DNA of 64,000 nt, taken from Pseudodesulfovibrio sp. (lineage in GTDB: Bacteria > Desulfobacterota > Desulfovibrionia > Desulfovibrionales > Desulfovibrionaceae). The notes under the pieces were generated by a model. The model was not told the DNA's origin, did not search any database, and saw only the letters and a list, made by a program, of their open reading frames with translations. The position numbers and the translations under genes are program-made. Shown here in pieces: positions 1-9,500 of this stretch. Position 1 is the stretch's first letter. Every line of letters begins with the position of its first letter. The stretch is from assembly GCA_016744135.1 (NCBI GenBank), contig JADGEX010000001.1, forward strand, positions 1,313,029 to 1,377,028. The letters are read 5' to 3'.

Positions 1-1166
1 ATGCGTGAACAATGCTGACTCACGGCATCACTGGCCATAGCTTTCAACTCTCGCACATTCCCAGGAAACGAGTATGTCCGTAAAAAGTTTATGAGTTCAG
101 GATGGTATGCTGGCTTCTTCTTATCTTGTTCAGTTGCCTCACATTCCAAAAAATAATCCAAAAGCAGGGAGACATCATCAAGCCTTTCGCGCAATGGGGG
201 GAGCGTAACCTGATGGCCGACAAGTCTATAATAGAGATCTTCCCTGAACTTCCCTTCTTGTTTCAAGGTGGACAAATTCTTCAATGTTGACGTCACGACG
301 CGGACATTGGCTTTTTTAGGAAGGTCAGAACCGACCGGAAAATATTCTTGTTCCTGCAACAATCGCAAGAGTTTTACCTGCGAACTCAGGCTCAGGTCTC
401 CAATTTCATCAAGAAACAGAGTACCTCCATTGGCCTGCTCGACCAACCCTTTGCGCGCCTTATCAGCACCTGTAAATGCTCCACGCACATGACCAAATAA
501 AGAATCCGCAAAAACTGGATCATCAAATGCAGCCACATTCACTGCCACAAATTCACCACAGCGCATGCTCAGATGATGAATGGCCTGAGCAATCAACTCC
601 TTGCCAGTTCCGGTCTCCCCTGTAATCAAAATGGGATTCTGACTACCAGCCACCGCTTCACAATATTTGAAGATAGAAAGCATTTTGGGGTTTTGCGTAA
701 GAATTTTTGAGAACATTTCCGGGTGTTTCAGTTTGGTCTCAAGGATTTGTTCACGCAGTCTAGCGTTTTCCTGTTCCATGTCCTTAAATTCGAGCGTGCT
801 CCTCACCCTTTTCGCCAATTCGGTCTTGTCTACGGGTTTAAACAAGTAATCTCTGGCTCCGTCCCTCATACATTGTATGACTGATTTCCCATCACTGATT
901 GCTGAAACAATAATGATGGGAATCCATGGATATTTTTCTTTGATCATCTTAAGTAAAGCAGGCCCACTAATATGAGGCATCACTAAATCAAGTAAAACAA
1001 GACTGAATTGTTTTTTCTTCATCAAAGACATAACTTTTCTGCTGTCATCACAAGTGATTACATTTGAGTAACCAGATGCATACAAGGCTATTTCGAAACT
1101 TTGCAACGCAGATTTCTCATCGTCGACAACAAGAATCGGATGTGAAGGACACAAATGATTTTCCAT
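1..1166 (-). CDS. NtrC-family sigma-54 response regulator (C-terminus outside window)
   Basis: About 388 codons are present and the gene runs off the left edge. I chose the ATG at 1166, which is followed by a CheY-like receiver: ILVVDDEKSA carries the acidic pair, LVLLDLVMP the phospho-acceptor Asp, and a YLFKPVDK segment the conserved Lys. A sigma-54 AAA+ domain follows, with Walker A GETGTGKE, the sigma-54 contact loop GAFTGA and Walker B GGTLFLDEIGD. It ends inside PGNVRELKAMA, so the Fis-type HTH lies outside. The gene starts 28 bp after the transporter-kinase gene on the same strand, so the two should form one two-component pair. The divergent formamidase gene has a sigma-54 promoter and is the obvious target. 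That link is inferred from position. Confidence 0.93.
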   Translation of the reverse strand, partial: MENHLCPSHPILVVDDEKSALQSFEIALYASGYSNVITCDDSRKVMSLMKKKQFSLVLLDLVMPHISGPALLKMIKEKYPWIPIIIVSAISDGKSVIQCMRDGARDYLFKPVDKTELAKRVRSTLEFKDMEQENARLREQILETKLKHPEMFSKILTQNPKMLSIFKYCEAVAGSQNPILITGETGTGKELIAQAIHHLSMRCGEFVAVNVAAFDDPVFADSLFGHVRGAFTGADKARKGLVEQANGGTLFLDEIGDLSLSSQVKLLRLLQEQEYFPVGSDLPKKANVRVVTSTLKNLSTLKQEGKFREDLYYRLVGHQVTLPPLRERLDDVSLLLDYFLECEATEQDKKKPAYHPELINFLRTYSFPGNVRELKAMASDAVSQHCSR

Positions 1167-1194
1167 AACTCACCTCATTTACAATCTATTGTAA

Positions 1195-4100
1195 TCAATT
1201 GGAGCCTGTGAAAGACAGGGTTACGCATGTTCCTTGTCCCTCTTCTGAATCGATAAAGATATCACCGCCATGCTCCTTGATAATTCCCGCTGAAACAGAC
1301 AAACCAAGCCCAGTGCCGCCCCACTCTCTTTTCGTCGTATAGAATGGGTCCCTAACGTGCTTGAGGTCTTTCTTTGAAATACCAATTCCCTGATCTGTTA
1401 TTTTAAAATAGACCTTTTCTTCTATTGCGTAGGTCTCAATGAGAATAGAATTCTCTCGTGATTTCAACGCTTGACAAGAATTTTGGATCAAATTGACAAG
1501 GACTTGTTCGATCCGACGCAAATCGCCTTTGAACAAGGGCAGACAGTCATTAATACTTATGACAAAGTTGTCCGTGCTGTTCTTTATGAGATTGGTAAGC
1601 AGCATGTGGGCAGACCTGAAGGCCTTGTTGATATCCACATCTCCACCCATTTTGACCGGAGATTGTCTGGAATAATCTTTCAAATTTCGCACAATAGTTG
1701 AAACACGATCAGACCCCTCGTTAATACCGAGAAGCAATTTGGGCATGCTTTTCTGAACATAGCTCAAGGGCAAGTTTCCGATCCAGACTTCTTCACCCTC
1801 TTCATTCTGCTGTCTGAGATATTCCATCATGCCTTGCCATATCTCATCCATTGTTTGAGAATTCAGACTGATGAGATTCAAAGGATTGTTGATCTCATGT
1901 GCCATGCCAGACACGAGAATTCCAAGAGATGCCATCTTGTCTGCCTGATGCAAGGATTTGTAGCTCTGTTCCAATTCTTTGGTCCGCTTCTGGATTTTTC
2001 CTTCAAGACTTTCGTTCAATTCCTTCAGTCGCTGCCTGTTTTCCTTCAACGCTTTATCGGCTTTCTTTTGTCGATTGATATCATTCAAAAGCCAGATAAC
2101 ACCCTGACTGGGGTTACCGGAATCAATGGCGCTGATGGAAAGTTTGCGCCACTCACTCTCAGTCTGATTCATTTTCAAAGGTATTTCGCAATTAAAGTGC
2201 CTTCCTTGTCTCAAGAAATTCTCAGAATCTCTTTCGATTCTTGAATATAAAGTCTTATCGAGGAAGAGATCTTTTGTTGCGATTGGTCTTTTGGTGCCCC
2301 TTGGAACGAAACAAATGTCAAGGAATCTATTGTTACACCACTTCAATTTAGAGTTAACTATAAATGCAATACCTATAGTGGCATTCTCCAAGATCATTTT
2401 TTGTTGTTTGCTTGTCTTATTTAGTTTTTCACTGATCCTTTTACGGGCATGAACTTCTTGCTCTAATTCATCAATTTGAATAGCAAGCTCTTCCTCAACT
2501 TCAATCCGACGTTCCTGGATCAAGGTAAACCACCAGACCCAGACAGCTATAATAAGAAGTGTAAAGATGTATATTGTTATGACGTACCATTTAAAATTGT
2601 GCCATATTTGATAATTTGTGTGTTCAGAAAGGAATACACTTGAAGAAAACACAACCCCAAGAACAACAGATATGATGAGATAGTGTTGAAGAAATCTTTT
2701 CGTTTTCTTCATGAAAGCTTCTTTTGGAGAGGCCACATGCTTTCTTTGTTTTTTTAAGTCTATATCTTCGCATTTTCCACCACAGATACTATCCAGAACA
2801 CAGCACAATGAACAAATATGATTACCACGCATAGGGCAGTATACCATTTCACTCTGTCCGTATTGTTTTTCACAAATTGGACAGGTCATTAAAGTGTCAC
2901 TCTGCAAAATGGTATTTTCTCGACGTATATAATACTTACCCTTTGTCAAAATAGCGACCAATGGTGCAACGGTAAATGCAACAGAAAATGCAATCAGTGT
3001 TGAAAAAGATTTTCCGTATATACCAAAGAGACCAAAATATGCAGGAATGGCTGTAGCGAGTGACACTAAAAGAGAAATAATACCAACAGGGTTTATATTA
3101 TAAAGATATGCACGTTTGTATTCGATAGTTCTCGGAGCAATCTTGAGGGGCTTAATAACTGTTAAGTCAGCGACAATCGTACCGATCCATGACAATGCAA
3201 ATATGGCATAGATGAAAAGCATGGAATGCATTGTCTTGAATACACCCAGTTGCGCAAAAAGAATTGACATGAGGATATTGAACAAAAGCCAAACAGCCCT
3301 GCCCGGATGGCTTCCTGTTATTCTTGAAAAGAAATTCGACCATGCGAGTGACCCGGCATAAGCGTTCGTCGCATTAATTTTGACCTGACATATAACAATA
3401 TACAATGTCACAAGAAGCAATGCATACTGAGGGTTATCAATTACTGTGTCATACACGTTGAGATAAAGTTGAACAGTGTCAATACTTTCACTGCTCACGA
3501 CATTCCCCGCCTCAATGAACAACACAACGAGAAAGGCGCCGCAAAGAATTTTCAACGCACCAATGATGATCCAACCGGGCCCGGCCGTCAGTACTGCCAG
3601 CCACCATTTAAATTTGTTCTCATCCGTTTTATCAGGAAGAAAACGCAGATAATCAACCTGCTCTCCGATTTGTGGAATTAATGAAAATAAAACAGAGAGA
3701 GCTGAACCAAACAGAAAGGGATCAAATGAGCCTGTGCCCACATGGTTTTCGTATGAAATCCATCGAGTAACGCTTTCGGGATCTTTGAAAATGATAATGG
3801 CTATAGGAACAATCCAGAGAAACAGCCAAAGAAATTGCGTATAATTATGCAGCTTGTTGATGACCGTTATTCCATAAAATGAAAAAGGAATGATCACCAA
3901 CGAACAGAGCAGGTATCCAATAGGTAATGGAATCCCAAAACAAAGAAATACCGCTTGCGCCATGATCGTTGTTTCAATGGCAAAAAATATTATCGTAAAG
4001 AATGCGTATATAAGTGAAGTAATTGTGGAGCCAATATATCCGAAACCTGCTCCACGAGTCAGCAGGTCGATATCAATATTTTCTTTTGATGCATGATAGG

Positions 4101-4359
4101 CAATTGGAATACCCGTAAGAAAGATCACTACGCCCAAGGACAAAATTGCCCAAAGTGAATTGGCAAATCCGTAGTTTATAATAAGTAATGCACCAATCGC
4201 TTCCAGAGCAAGAAATGAAATACCCCCGAGAGCTGTACTGGCAATCTGCCATTCTGGCCACCGTCTGAACGCCTTGCTTACACGTCGCAAGGAGAAATCT
4301 TCAATGGCCGTGTTAGTGACCAACAGGTTGTATGTTCTTTGCTGCCTGGATGTGTTCAC
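1195..4359 (-). CDS. NCS1-type transporter fused to PAS/histidine kinase
   Basis: This is a 1054-residue membrane sensor. Residues ~35-475 form a 12-helix permease resembling NCS1 (cytosine/purine/allantoin/hydantoin) transporters. A Cys-rich knuckle follows at ~493-530 (CPIC, then clustered Cys ending CGGKC), which could hold zinc or Fe-S. Next come two more membrane helices (~560-615), a coiled coil, a PAS domain (~655-765), a dimerisation helix with phospho-acceptor His ~821 (MAHEINNPL) and an HATPase_c domain (N box ~957, DQGIGIS, GGTGLGL). The start is GTG, because an AGGT Shine-Dalgarno sits 7 nt upstream. Transporter-kinase fusions such as CbrA are known with SSS permeases; here the permease looks NCS1-like. 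The ligand is unknown, but the neighbouring formamidase suggests formamide, a nucleobase or another small amide or ureide. Confidence 0.88.
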   Translation of the reverse strand: MNTSRQQRTYNLLVTNTAIEDFSLRRVSKAFRRWPEWQIASTALGGISFLALEAIGALLIINYGFANSLWAILSLGVVIFLTGIPIAYHASKENIDIDLLTRGAGFGYIGSTITSLIYAFFTIIFFAIETTIMAQAVFLCFGIPLPIGYLLCSLVIIPFSFYGITVINKLHNYTQFLWLFLWIVPIAIIIFKDPESVTRWISYENHVGTGSFDPFLFGSALSVLFSLIPQIGEQVDYLRFLPDKTDENKFKWWLAVLTAGPGWIIIGALKILCGAFLVVLFIEAGNVVSSESIDTVQLYLNVYDTVIDNPQYALLLVTLYIVICQVKINATNAYAGSLAWSNFFSRITGSHPGRAVWLLFNILMSILFAQLGVFKTMHSMLFIYAIFALSWIGTIVADLTVIKPLKIAPRTIEYKRAYLYNINPVGIISLLVSLATAIPAYFGLFGIYGKSFSTLIAFSVAFTVAPLVAILTKGKYYIRRENTILQSDTLMTCPICEKQYGQSEMVYCPMRGNHICSLCCVLDSICGGKCEDIDLKKQRKHVASPKEAFMKKTKRFLQHYLIISVVLGVVFSSSVFLSEHTNYQIWHNFKWYVITIYIFTLLIIAVWVWWFTLIQERRIEVEEELAIQIDELEQEVHARKRISEKLNKTSKQQKMILENATIGIAFIVNSKLKWCNNRFLDICFVPRGTKRPIATKDLFLDKTLYSRIERDSENFLRQGRHFNCEIPLKMNQTESEWRKLSISAIDSGNPSQGVIWLLNDINRQKKADKALKENRQRLKELNESLEGKIQKRTKELEQSYKSLHQADKMASLGILVSGMAHEINNPLNLISLNSQTMDEIWQGMMEYLRQQNEEGEEVWIGNLPLSYVQKSMPKLLLGINEGSDRVSTIVRNLKDYSRQSPVKMGGDVDINKAFRSAHMLLTNLIKNSTDNFVISINDCLPLFKGDLRRIEQVLVNLIQNSCQALKSRENSILIETYAIEEKVYFKITDQGIGISKKDLKHVRDPFYTTKREWGGTGLGLSVSAGIIKEHGGDIFIDSEEGQGTCVTLSFTGSN

Positions 4360-4769
4360 AATCTTACCTCGATCTCACTGACAGCCCGACGGCTCCACAG
4401 AAAGACTCAAACTTCTTCATTCAATCTCGTACAATCACGAATCCACGTCTTTCATCCGTAAAATATTTCGTCATTTTGAAAACCATTTCATATAAAGACG
4501 CCTCTTGCTTTTCAATCTGACGATGTATCCGCATATGCAAAAGCCAGCCCAATGATCCCCATGATAGATTTAACGTCATAATTCACACACAATTTCATGG
4601 CATCGTGTGATAAAATGTATATTAAATCATTCTTTCTATACCAGAAGCACCTTAAATCATTGATGAAAAAAGACTGCTATTCTTAATGTGAATTTTACTT
4701 CTTTTCAAGCTCTTCACATAAAAAATGACTTTCATTTAACGCAGTAATCCAGAACCCCCACAAGTATCG

Positions 4770-4814
4770 TTGTAGCTACAATTGTCCTTGTAGCCAGAAT
4801 GATCCCTTTGCTAC
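4770..4814. promoter_or_regulatory. Candidate activator sites upstream of amiF
   Basis: A perfect 12-bp palindrome TTGTAGCTACAA (4770-4781) is followed by a second dyad, TTGTAGC (4788-4794) and GCTAC (4810-4814), sharing the same half-site. The pair lies 125-170 bp upstream of the amiF -24/-12 element, a normal distance for an NtrC-type enhancer. It is the likely binding site of the response regulator at the left edge. The palindromes are read directly; the role is inferred. Confidence 0.5.
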
Positions 4815-4937
4815 GGGGATTTTTTGGGATCGCGCCAATGTACGCACCACGATATTTGTAGGTTGGAAGTCCCAAACAGCGTCAGCTTATTTAATATAGT
4901 CGAATATTTTCAATTAGTTATGTCGTTTCACCGGCAA

Positions 4938-4953
4938 TGGCACGATAATGGCT
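4938..4953 (+). promoter_or_regulatory. Sigma-54 promoter of amiF
   Basis: TGGCACG-N4-TGGCT matches the -24/-12 consensus TGGCACR-N4-TTGCW with one mismatch in the -12 box. Transcription would begin near 4963, about 80 nt before the formamidase start. It fits the enhancer-like palindromes upstream and the NtrC-type regulator next door. Confidence 0.65.
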
Positions 4954-5044
4954 CTAAGGCAATGAGCGCTCAAGAGTTTCTGTATTAAAGATTGCCAATA
5001 TTCGCGATCTTCATAGCAATTCACTAATTAATTGGAGGTTTTAA

Positions 5045-6049
5045 ATGGGAAGCATCGGCAGCATGAATCGTCCGACTGAAGGTATGCTCATGGGTTTGGT
5101 CCAATACCCTGTGCCCATTGTTAACTCGCGCCGCGACATCGAAGCAAACATCGACAGAATCTGTGAAGCCACAGTAAACACCAAGGCCGGCTATCCTGGC
5201 ATGGATCTGATCGTATGGCCGGAATATAGCTCGCAGGGGCTGAACACAAAGAAGTGGGTCAGCGATGAATTCCTGCTTGATGTCGAAGGCCCTTTGTTCC
5301 AGCGTTATGCTCAGACCTGTAAGGAAAACGACATCTGGGGCCTGTTCTCTCTCATGGAGCGCAACCCCAACAAAGATCAAATGCCTTACAACACGGCTGT
5401 TATCTTCAACAACAAGGGCGAACTTGCCCTGAAATATCGCAAACTGAATCCGTGGGTTCCCATCGAGCCTTGGATGCCCGGCGATCTCGGCCAGCCCGTA
5501 TGTGACGGCCCCGGTGGCAGTAGACTTTCCGTTTGCATTTGTCATGACGGCATGTTCCCCGAGCAGGCTCGTGAAGCTGCTTACAATGGCTGCAACGTTT
5601 ACATTCGCATTTCTGGCTACAGCACCCAGGTCAACGACCAGTGGATGCTGACCAACCGTTCCAACGCTTGGCAGAACCTGATGTACACCGCTTCAGTTAA
5701 CCTCGCCGGTTACGATGGCGTCTTCTATTACTTTGGTGAAGGTCAAGTCTGCAACTTCGACGGCACCACCATTCAGCAGGGTCATCGTAATCCTTGGGAA
5801 ATCGTCACCGCCGAAGTTTTCCCGAAGATGGCAGATCAGGCACGCAAGGACTGGGGCCTGGAAAACAACATCTACAACCTCGGTACCCGCGGTTACGTAG
5901 CCGTTCCCGGTGGAGTAAAGGAATGCCCCTACACTTGGGTCAAAGATTTCGCTAAGGGTGAATACAAGTTGCCCTGGGAAGACGACATCAAGATCAAAGA
6001 CGGTTCCATTTACGGATACCCGACAACCGGTGGACGCTTCGGCCTCTAG
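5045..6049 (+). CDS. amiF: Formamidase
   Basis: This 334-residue enzyme of the nitrilase superfamily hydrolyses formamide to formate and ammonia. The whole length matches the Helicobacter pylori AmiF type as I recall it, including the MGSIGSM start and the length of 334. The triad falls at the expected residues: Glu60 in WPEYSSQG, Lys133 in LKYRKLNPW and Cys166 in [10 protein letters not shown]. The start has a strong GGAGG 7 nt upstream. The gene stands alone between a sigma-54 promoter and a strong terminator. It is divergent from the transporter-kinase and regulator pair, so expression is probably inducible. Formate could serve as electron donor and ammonia as nitrogen source. The related aliphatic amidase AmiE is longer and is less likely. 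Confidence 0.93.
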   Translation: MGSIGSMNRPTEGMLMGLVQYPVPIVNSRRDIEANIDRICEATVNTKAGYPGMDLIVWPEYSSQGLNTKKWVSDEFLLDVEGPLFQRYAQTCKENDIWGLFSLMERNPNKDQMPYNTAVIFNNKGELALKYRKLNPWVPIEPWMPGDLGQPVCDGPGGSRLSVCICHDGMFPEQAREAAYNGCNVYIRISGYSTQVNDQWMLTNRSNAWQNLMYTASVNLAGYDGVFYYFGEGQVCNFDGTTIQQGHRNPWEIVTAEVFPKMADQARKDWGLENNIYNLGTRGYVAVPGGVKECPYTWVKDFAKGEYKLPWEDDIKIKDGSIYGYPTTGGRFGL

Positions 6050-6180
6050 ACCACACTGAGTCTCGTTTGTGGAATAAGGATGGAGATGATTACATTTTCT
6101 CACATCCTGACTGACAACAAACGAATGATGAATACGGCATAGCTACCAGGTGCATGCAGCATGACTGCATCTTGCACAAA

Positions 6181-6213
6181 CGCCCGCGAATTGGTCTTCG
6201 CGGGCGTTTTTTT
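6181..6213 (+). terminator. Rho-independent terminator of amiF
   Basis: The stem CGCCCGCGAA / TTCGCGGGCG with a 6-nt loop is followed by seven T residues. It lies 130 bp after the amiF stop. Confidence 0.9.
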
Positions 6214-6248
6214 ATGATTAAAACAGGTCAGAGGGAATGACTATCCCC

Positions 6249-6842
6249 TTACTCATTTTCAGGCCGATACGGTTCTTCACGCACAATATGGCTTACGAGC
6301 AACTTCAGATAAAGCAAAGGTAAAAACCATTCTAAATGAACCGGAGCCGAGAAAACATACAGCGACAGCAGAACACCCACGGAATAAAGCATCAAAGCCA
6401 TAGTTCGCTGTAAATAAAGCGGAGTGCAAAGGACCAACGCACAAGCCAAAACCAAATAGCAACCGGCAGCGGCGATCCAAATAAAATCAAAATCCATAAA
6501 GAAGATGTTGACCAAAAATATCTGACTGAAATGAAGCAACACAAAACTCATATGGGACTTAACCCCTTGTCCTTCCCTATGAAACCAACGCTTTGCCGAT
6601 GAAGTTGAGTTGGTAATAATGCCACCGGCAATATCGAAGGTTATCAAAAAAGCGACCACTTGTTGCCCTACACTCCAGTTAAACTGAGAACTATAGCTTT
6701 TCAGAATGACAACTATCCCTGCCAGCAACGGGATATAAAGCTGCAATTTCTTTTCAGCGGAGGTAGCCCCTGGCCCAATAAATTTATCTAAAACCCCATA
6801 AAAACCACTTCTCAATTCAGGCAACTCCCAAGTAATTTTCAT
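6249..6842 (-). CDS. Polytopic membrane protein of unknown function
   Basis: This 197-residue protein has about five to six hydrophobic segments (near 37-52, 62-80, 103-140, 145-165 and 168-185) and a cytosolic-looking N-terminal stretch. I do not recognise the family and see no catalytic motif. A Ser/Thr-rich, basic loop (STSSAKRWFHREGQG) links helices 2 and 3. The gene is divergent from a TetR regulator with a short shared upstream region that contains a duplicated operator-like motif. It is probably the regulator's target. Confidence 0.75.
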   Translation of the reverse strand: MKITWELPELRSGFYGVLDKFIGPGATSAEKKLQLYIPLLAGIVVILKSYSSQFNWSVGQQVVAFLITFDIAGGIITNSTSSAKRWFHREGQGVKSHMSFVLLHFSQIFLVNIFFMDFDFIWIAAAGCYLVLACALVLCTPLYLQRTMALMLYSVGVLLSLYVFSAPVHLEWFLPLLYLKLLVSHIVREEPYRPENE

Positions 6843-6906
6843 TACGAACTCCCTTACCTAATAATCTTTTTGCTTTTCATCTTTTTTGCAAACGCATTTT
6901 TATCGA

Positions 6907-6966
6907 CCACTCGGACGAAATAACAATCTTGATTTTCCTTGTCAATCTAATATAGTCCATTCGGTC
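6907..6966. promoter_or_regulatory. Duplicated TetR operator-like motif
   Basis: CCACTCGGAC (6907-6916) recurs as CCATTCGGTC (6957-6966), exactly 50 bp apart in direct orientation in the gap between the membrane-protein gene and tetR. The second copy directly follows the predicted -10 box of tetR, so binding there would repress tetR itself. The function is inferred. Confidence 0.4.
6929..6956 (+). promoter_or_regulatory. Predicted sigma-70 promoter of tetR
   Basis: TTGATT (6929-6934) and TATAGT (6951-6956) are separated by 16 bp, 30 bp before the tetR start codon, which has a GAGGAG Shine-Dalgarno. Confidence 0.5.
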
Positions 6967-6986
6967 TAAAAAGAGGAGTAGATGTA

Positions 6987-7550
6987 ATGCCTAAAATTGT
7001 TGACCATGACAAATACAAAAAAACGTTGACTGACAAAACTACAAAAATATTTAGAAAACACGGATACTCCGGCCTCGGAATGCGTAAAATCGCACAAGAA
7101 CTCGGTATTTCCAAGAGTGCTCTATATCACTATTTCCCGAGCAAAGAGGCACTGTTCTCAGCGTGCACGAAATCGGTGACATCTTTTGGGAATCAAGACT
7201 TCCATAATTTGCCCATAAAAAAAATGAACCAACAAAAACGAATTAGTGCTTTGATTTCTATATTCAAAAAGATCGAAACTGAATTCAAAGGGGAATTATC
7301 TCTTTTGATTGATTATTTACGACCACTCACACCATCCCAAATCTCAACCGACAAAAATATGCAATTTGCAAATCAACAATACTTAACCATGGTCTCTGCA
7401 CTTGTTGGAAAACCGAACGCCCAATTCGTGCTGTGTTTAATGTATGGAGTTTTGTTGCAACGGCTCTTTGATGGTGGGAAATCCAGCTTTCAAGACATCG
7501 AAGAAAAACTCATTTCTTTTACTGAAATGAGGCATGACTTCGAAACATAA
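6987..7550 (+). CDS. TetR-family transcriptional regulator
   Basis: This 187-residue one-component repressor has an N-terminal TetR HTH at residues ~10-57: FRKHGYSGLGMRKIAQELG followed by the recognition helix SKSALYHYFPSKEALF. The C-terminal ligand-binding half (~70-187) is helical and not diagnostic. The gene has a clean GAGGAG ribosome site. It is divergent from the 197-residue membrane protein and is followed 70 bp later by yhdT-panF. It most likely controls the membrane-protein gene and itself. Control of pantothenate uptake is possible but unsupported. Confidence 0.9.
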   Translation: MPKIVDHDKYKKTLTDKTTKIFRKHGYSGLGMRKIAQELGISKSALYHYFPSKEALFSACTKSVTSFGNQDFHNLPIKKMNQQKRISALISIFKKIETEFKGELSLLIDYLRPLTPSQISTDKNMQFANQQYLTMVSALVGKPNAQFVLCLMYGVLLQRLFDGGKSSFQDIEEKLISFTEMRHDFET

Positions 7551-7619
7551 AGATATCAATTAAACTGCTTTCCCTCAAACCCATATCCTTCTGAAAAAGT
7601 TTTGCAAAGTGAAGCCATT

Positions 7620-7940
7620 ATGAACAAACAATCACAGGACCCGCGCTTCAAACAAGCCAACAAGGAAGCCCTGCTCGCATTGGGCGTATACGCCATGTAT
7701 TTTGTCTGGTGGTATGTCTGCGCTTACGGCATGGGCAGCGGAAATCCAGACGATTATTCATATGTTCTGGGTATGCCGGAATGGTTTTTCTATAGTTGTA
7801 TCGTTGGGTACCCTCTCGTCACCATTCTCCTCTGGATCGTTGTTCGCTTTAATTTCAAAGACATGCCTCTCGACGCTGACGAATCTCCCACTGACATCAC
7901 ACACTCAGCCACAAACGCCAACTCGAGGAAAAACCGCTAA
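7620..7940 (+). CDS. yhdT: YhdT-family (DUF997) small membrane protein
   Basis: This 106-residue protein has two transmembrane segments (about 18-40 and 56-82), the first carrying MYFVWWYVCAYG, typical of the YhdT family that sits upstream of panF in many bacteria. The family is often annotated as an accessory subunit of the pantothenate permease; its role is unproven. I chose the ATG at 7620 over the in-frame TTG at 7602 because the family starts there. The ribosome site is weak. The stop codon abuts the panF start, so translation is probably coupled. Confidence 0.82.
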   Translation: MNKQSQDPRFKQANKEALLALGVYAMYFVWWYVCAYGMGSGNPDDYSYVLGMPEWFFYSCIVGYPLVTILLWIVVRFNFKDMPLDADESPTDITHSATNANSRKNR

Positions 7941-9410
7941 ATGCCTACAAACTTCTCAACCATTATCCCTGTTGTCGCGTATCTGGTTCTTTCTTTTGCC
8001 GTGGCATTCTGGGCACGAAAAAAGACAGAATCCTCTGTTTCCTCGCAAGGATTCATTGAGGACTATTTCATTGGAGGACGCTCCTTGGGTGGCTTCGTAC
8101 TGGCCATGACCATTATCGCGAGCTACACAAGTGCCAGTAGCTTTGTGGGTGGTCCCGGCGTGGCATACCGCCTCGGCCTAAGTTGGGTACTTCTGGCAAT
8201 GATACAGGTCCCCACCACCTTCCTGACGCTCGGCATTCTCGGCAAACGCTTCGCCATCATGGCTCGCAAAACACAATCTGTGACCATTACAGATTACCTC
8301 CGCGCCCGCTACGACAGCGACGCCGTGGTCATACTCTGCTCCATCGCCCTCATTGTCTTTTTCATGGCCGCCATGCTTGCACAATTTATCGGAGGCGCAC
8401 GACTTTTTCAGACGGTGACAGGCTATCCCTACATTGTAGGACTCGTACTCTTTGGCGTCAGTGTTGTGTTGTATACAGCAATAGGAGGCTTTCGGGCCGT
8501 GGTCCTGACTGATGCCATCCAGGGCATCGTTATGATTGTGGCCGTCATCGTCGTGCTACTGGCCGTCATCAAAGCTGGCGGAGGCATGGAGCAATGCATC
8601 TCCTCGCTCAAAGCCATCGACCCAGGCCTTATCACCCCAACAGGCCCAAAAAACGCTATCCCCCAACCCTTCACCCTGTCATTTTGGGTGCTGGTCGGCA
8701 TCGGCATCCTCGGCCTTCCCCAGACAACACAACGATGCATGGCCTACAAGGATTCAAAAGCCATGCACAACGCCATGGTCATCGGCACACTGCTGATAGG
8801 CTTCATGATCCTCTGCGCTCACCTTGCAGGAACATTGGGACGTGCCGTCATTCCCGATCTTCCGGCAGGAGACTTGGCCATGCCAAGCCTCATCATGGAA
8901 TTACTTTCACCGGTGTGGGCGGGTGTCTTCATAGCCGGTCCGCTCGCAGCCATCATGTCCACCGTAGACTCAATGCTTCTCTTGGTATCCGCCGCTATCA
9001 TCAAGGACTTATACATCCATTACAGGCTCAAGGGCGATGCGTCGCGCATGACAATTGTCAGCCTCAAAAAAGCGAGCCTCATAAGTACTACCGTCATCGG
9101 ACTCATGGTCTTTGTCGCCGCCATTGAACCGCCGGATCTTCTCGTTTGGATCAATCTGTTCGCCTTTGGTGGACTTGAAGCGGTTTTCCTTTGCCCCATG
9201 GTTTTGGGCCTTTACTGGGAAAAGGCAAACGCCACAGGAGCTATCGCCTCCATCATATTCGGCGTGTCCACCTTCATTATCCTGACCATCATAAAACCAG
9301 CCATGGGCGGCGTCCATGCTATCGTACCAACCACGTTGGCCTCATTGGCAGCCTTCGTCATAGGTTCATACGCGGGTCATCCAGTCCGACTTCGAAAACA
9401 ACAGAATTAA
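7941..9410 (+). CDS. panF: Sodium/pantothenate symporter
   Basis: This 489-residue SSS-family (SLC5-like) permease is close to the usual PanF length of ~483. It has about 13 transmembrane helices and the family features GFIEDYFIGGRSLGGFVLA and YTSASSFVGGPG near the N-terminus and STVDSMLLLVSAAI in the middle. PanF imports pantothenate with sodium for coenzyme A synthesis. The ATG immediately follows the yhdT stop, with GAGG upstream, so the two are one operon. A strong terminator closes the unit. SSS members are alike, so the substrate call rests on the yhdT pairing as well as the sequence. Confidence 0.9.
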   Translation: MPTNFSTIIPVVAYLVLSFAVAFWARKKTESSVSSQGFIEDYFIGGRSLGGFVLAMTIIASYTSASSFVGGPGVAYRLGLSWVLLAMIQVPTTFLTLGILGKRFAIMARKTQSVTITDYLRARYDSDAVVILCSIALIVFFMAAMLAQFIGGARLFQTVTGYPYIVGLVLFGVSVVLYTAIGGFRAVVLTDAIQGIVMIVAVIVVLLAVIKAGGGMEQCISSLKAIDPGLITPTGPKNAIPQPFTLSFWVLVGIGILGLPQTTQRCMAYKDSKAMHNAMVIGTLLIGFMILCAHLAGTLGRAVIPDLPAGDLAMPSLIMELLSPVWAGVFIAGPLAAIMSTVDSMLLLVSAAIIKDLYIHYRLKGDASRMTIVSLKKASLISTTVIGLMVFVAAIEPPDLLVWINLFAFGGLEAVFLCPMVLGLYWEKANATGAIASIIFGVSTFIILTIIKPAMGGVHAIVPTTLASLAAFVIGSYAGHPVRLRKQQN

Positions 9411-9430
9411 CAAATCATCATAGCAACAAA

Positions 9431-9473
9431 AAAAGCCCAAGCCCAAAAACTTCGCACTTGGGCTTGGGCTTTT
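9431..9473 (+). terminator. Terminator of yhdT-panF
   Basis: AAGCCCAAGCCCAA pairs with TTGGGCTTGGGCTT, with A-rich and T-rich flanks. It probably works in both directions. Confidence 0.85.
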
Positions 9474-9500
9474 CAGCTCCTTCTCAACAGGGGGTCACAT

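Noticed and set aside
4332..4520. A 62-codon plus-strand frame in the kinase/amiF gap
   Set aside because: It starts inside the kinase gene, has no ribosome site and shows no similarity I can recognise.
5024..6103. Minus-strand frames opposite amiF
   Set aside because: They are shadows of the formamidase gene; the plus strand has all catalytic motifs, a promoter and a terminator.
8594..9127. A 177-codon plus-strand frame inside panF
   Set aside because: It is in another frame of an obviously intact PanF, low in complexity (His/Arg/Pro-rich), and has no ribosome site.
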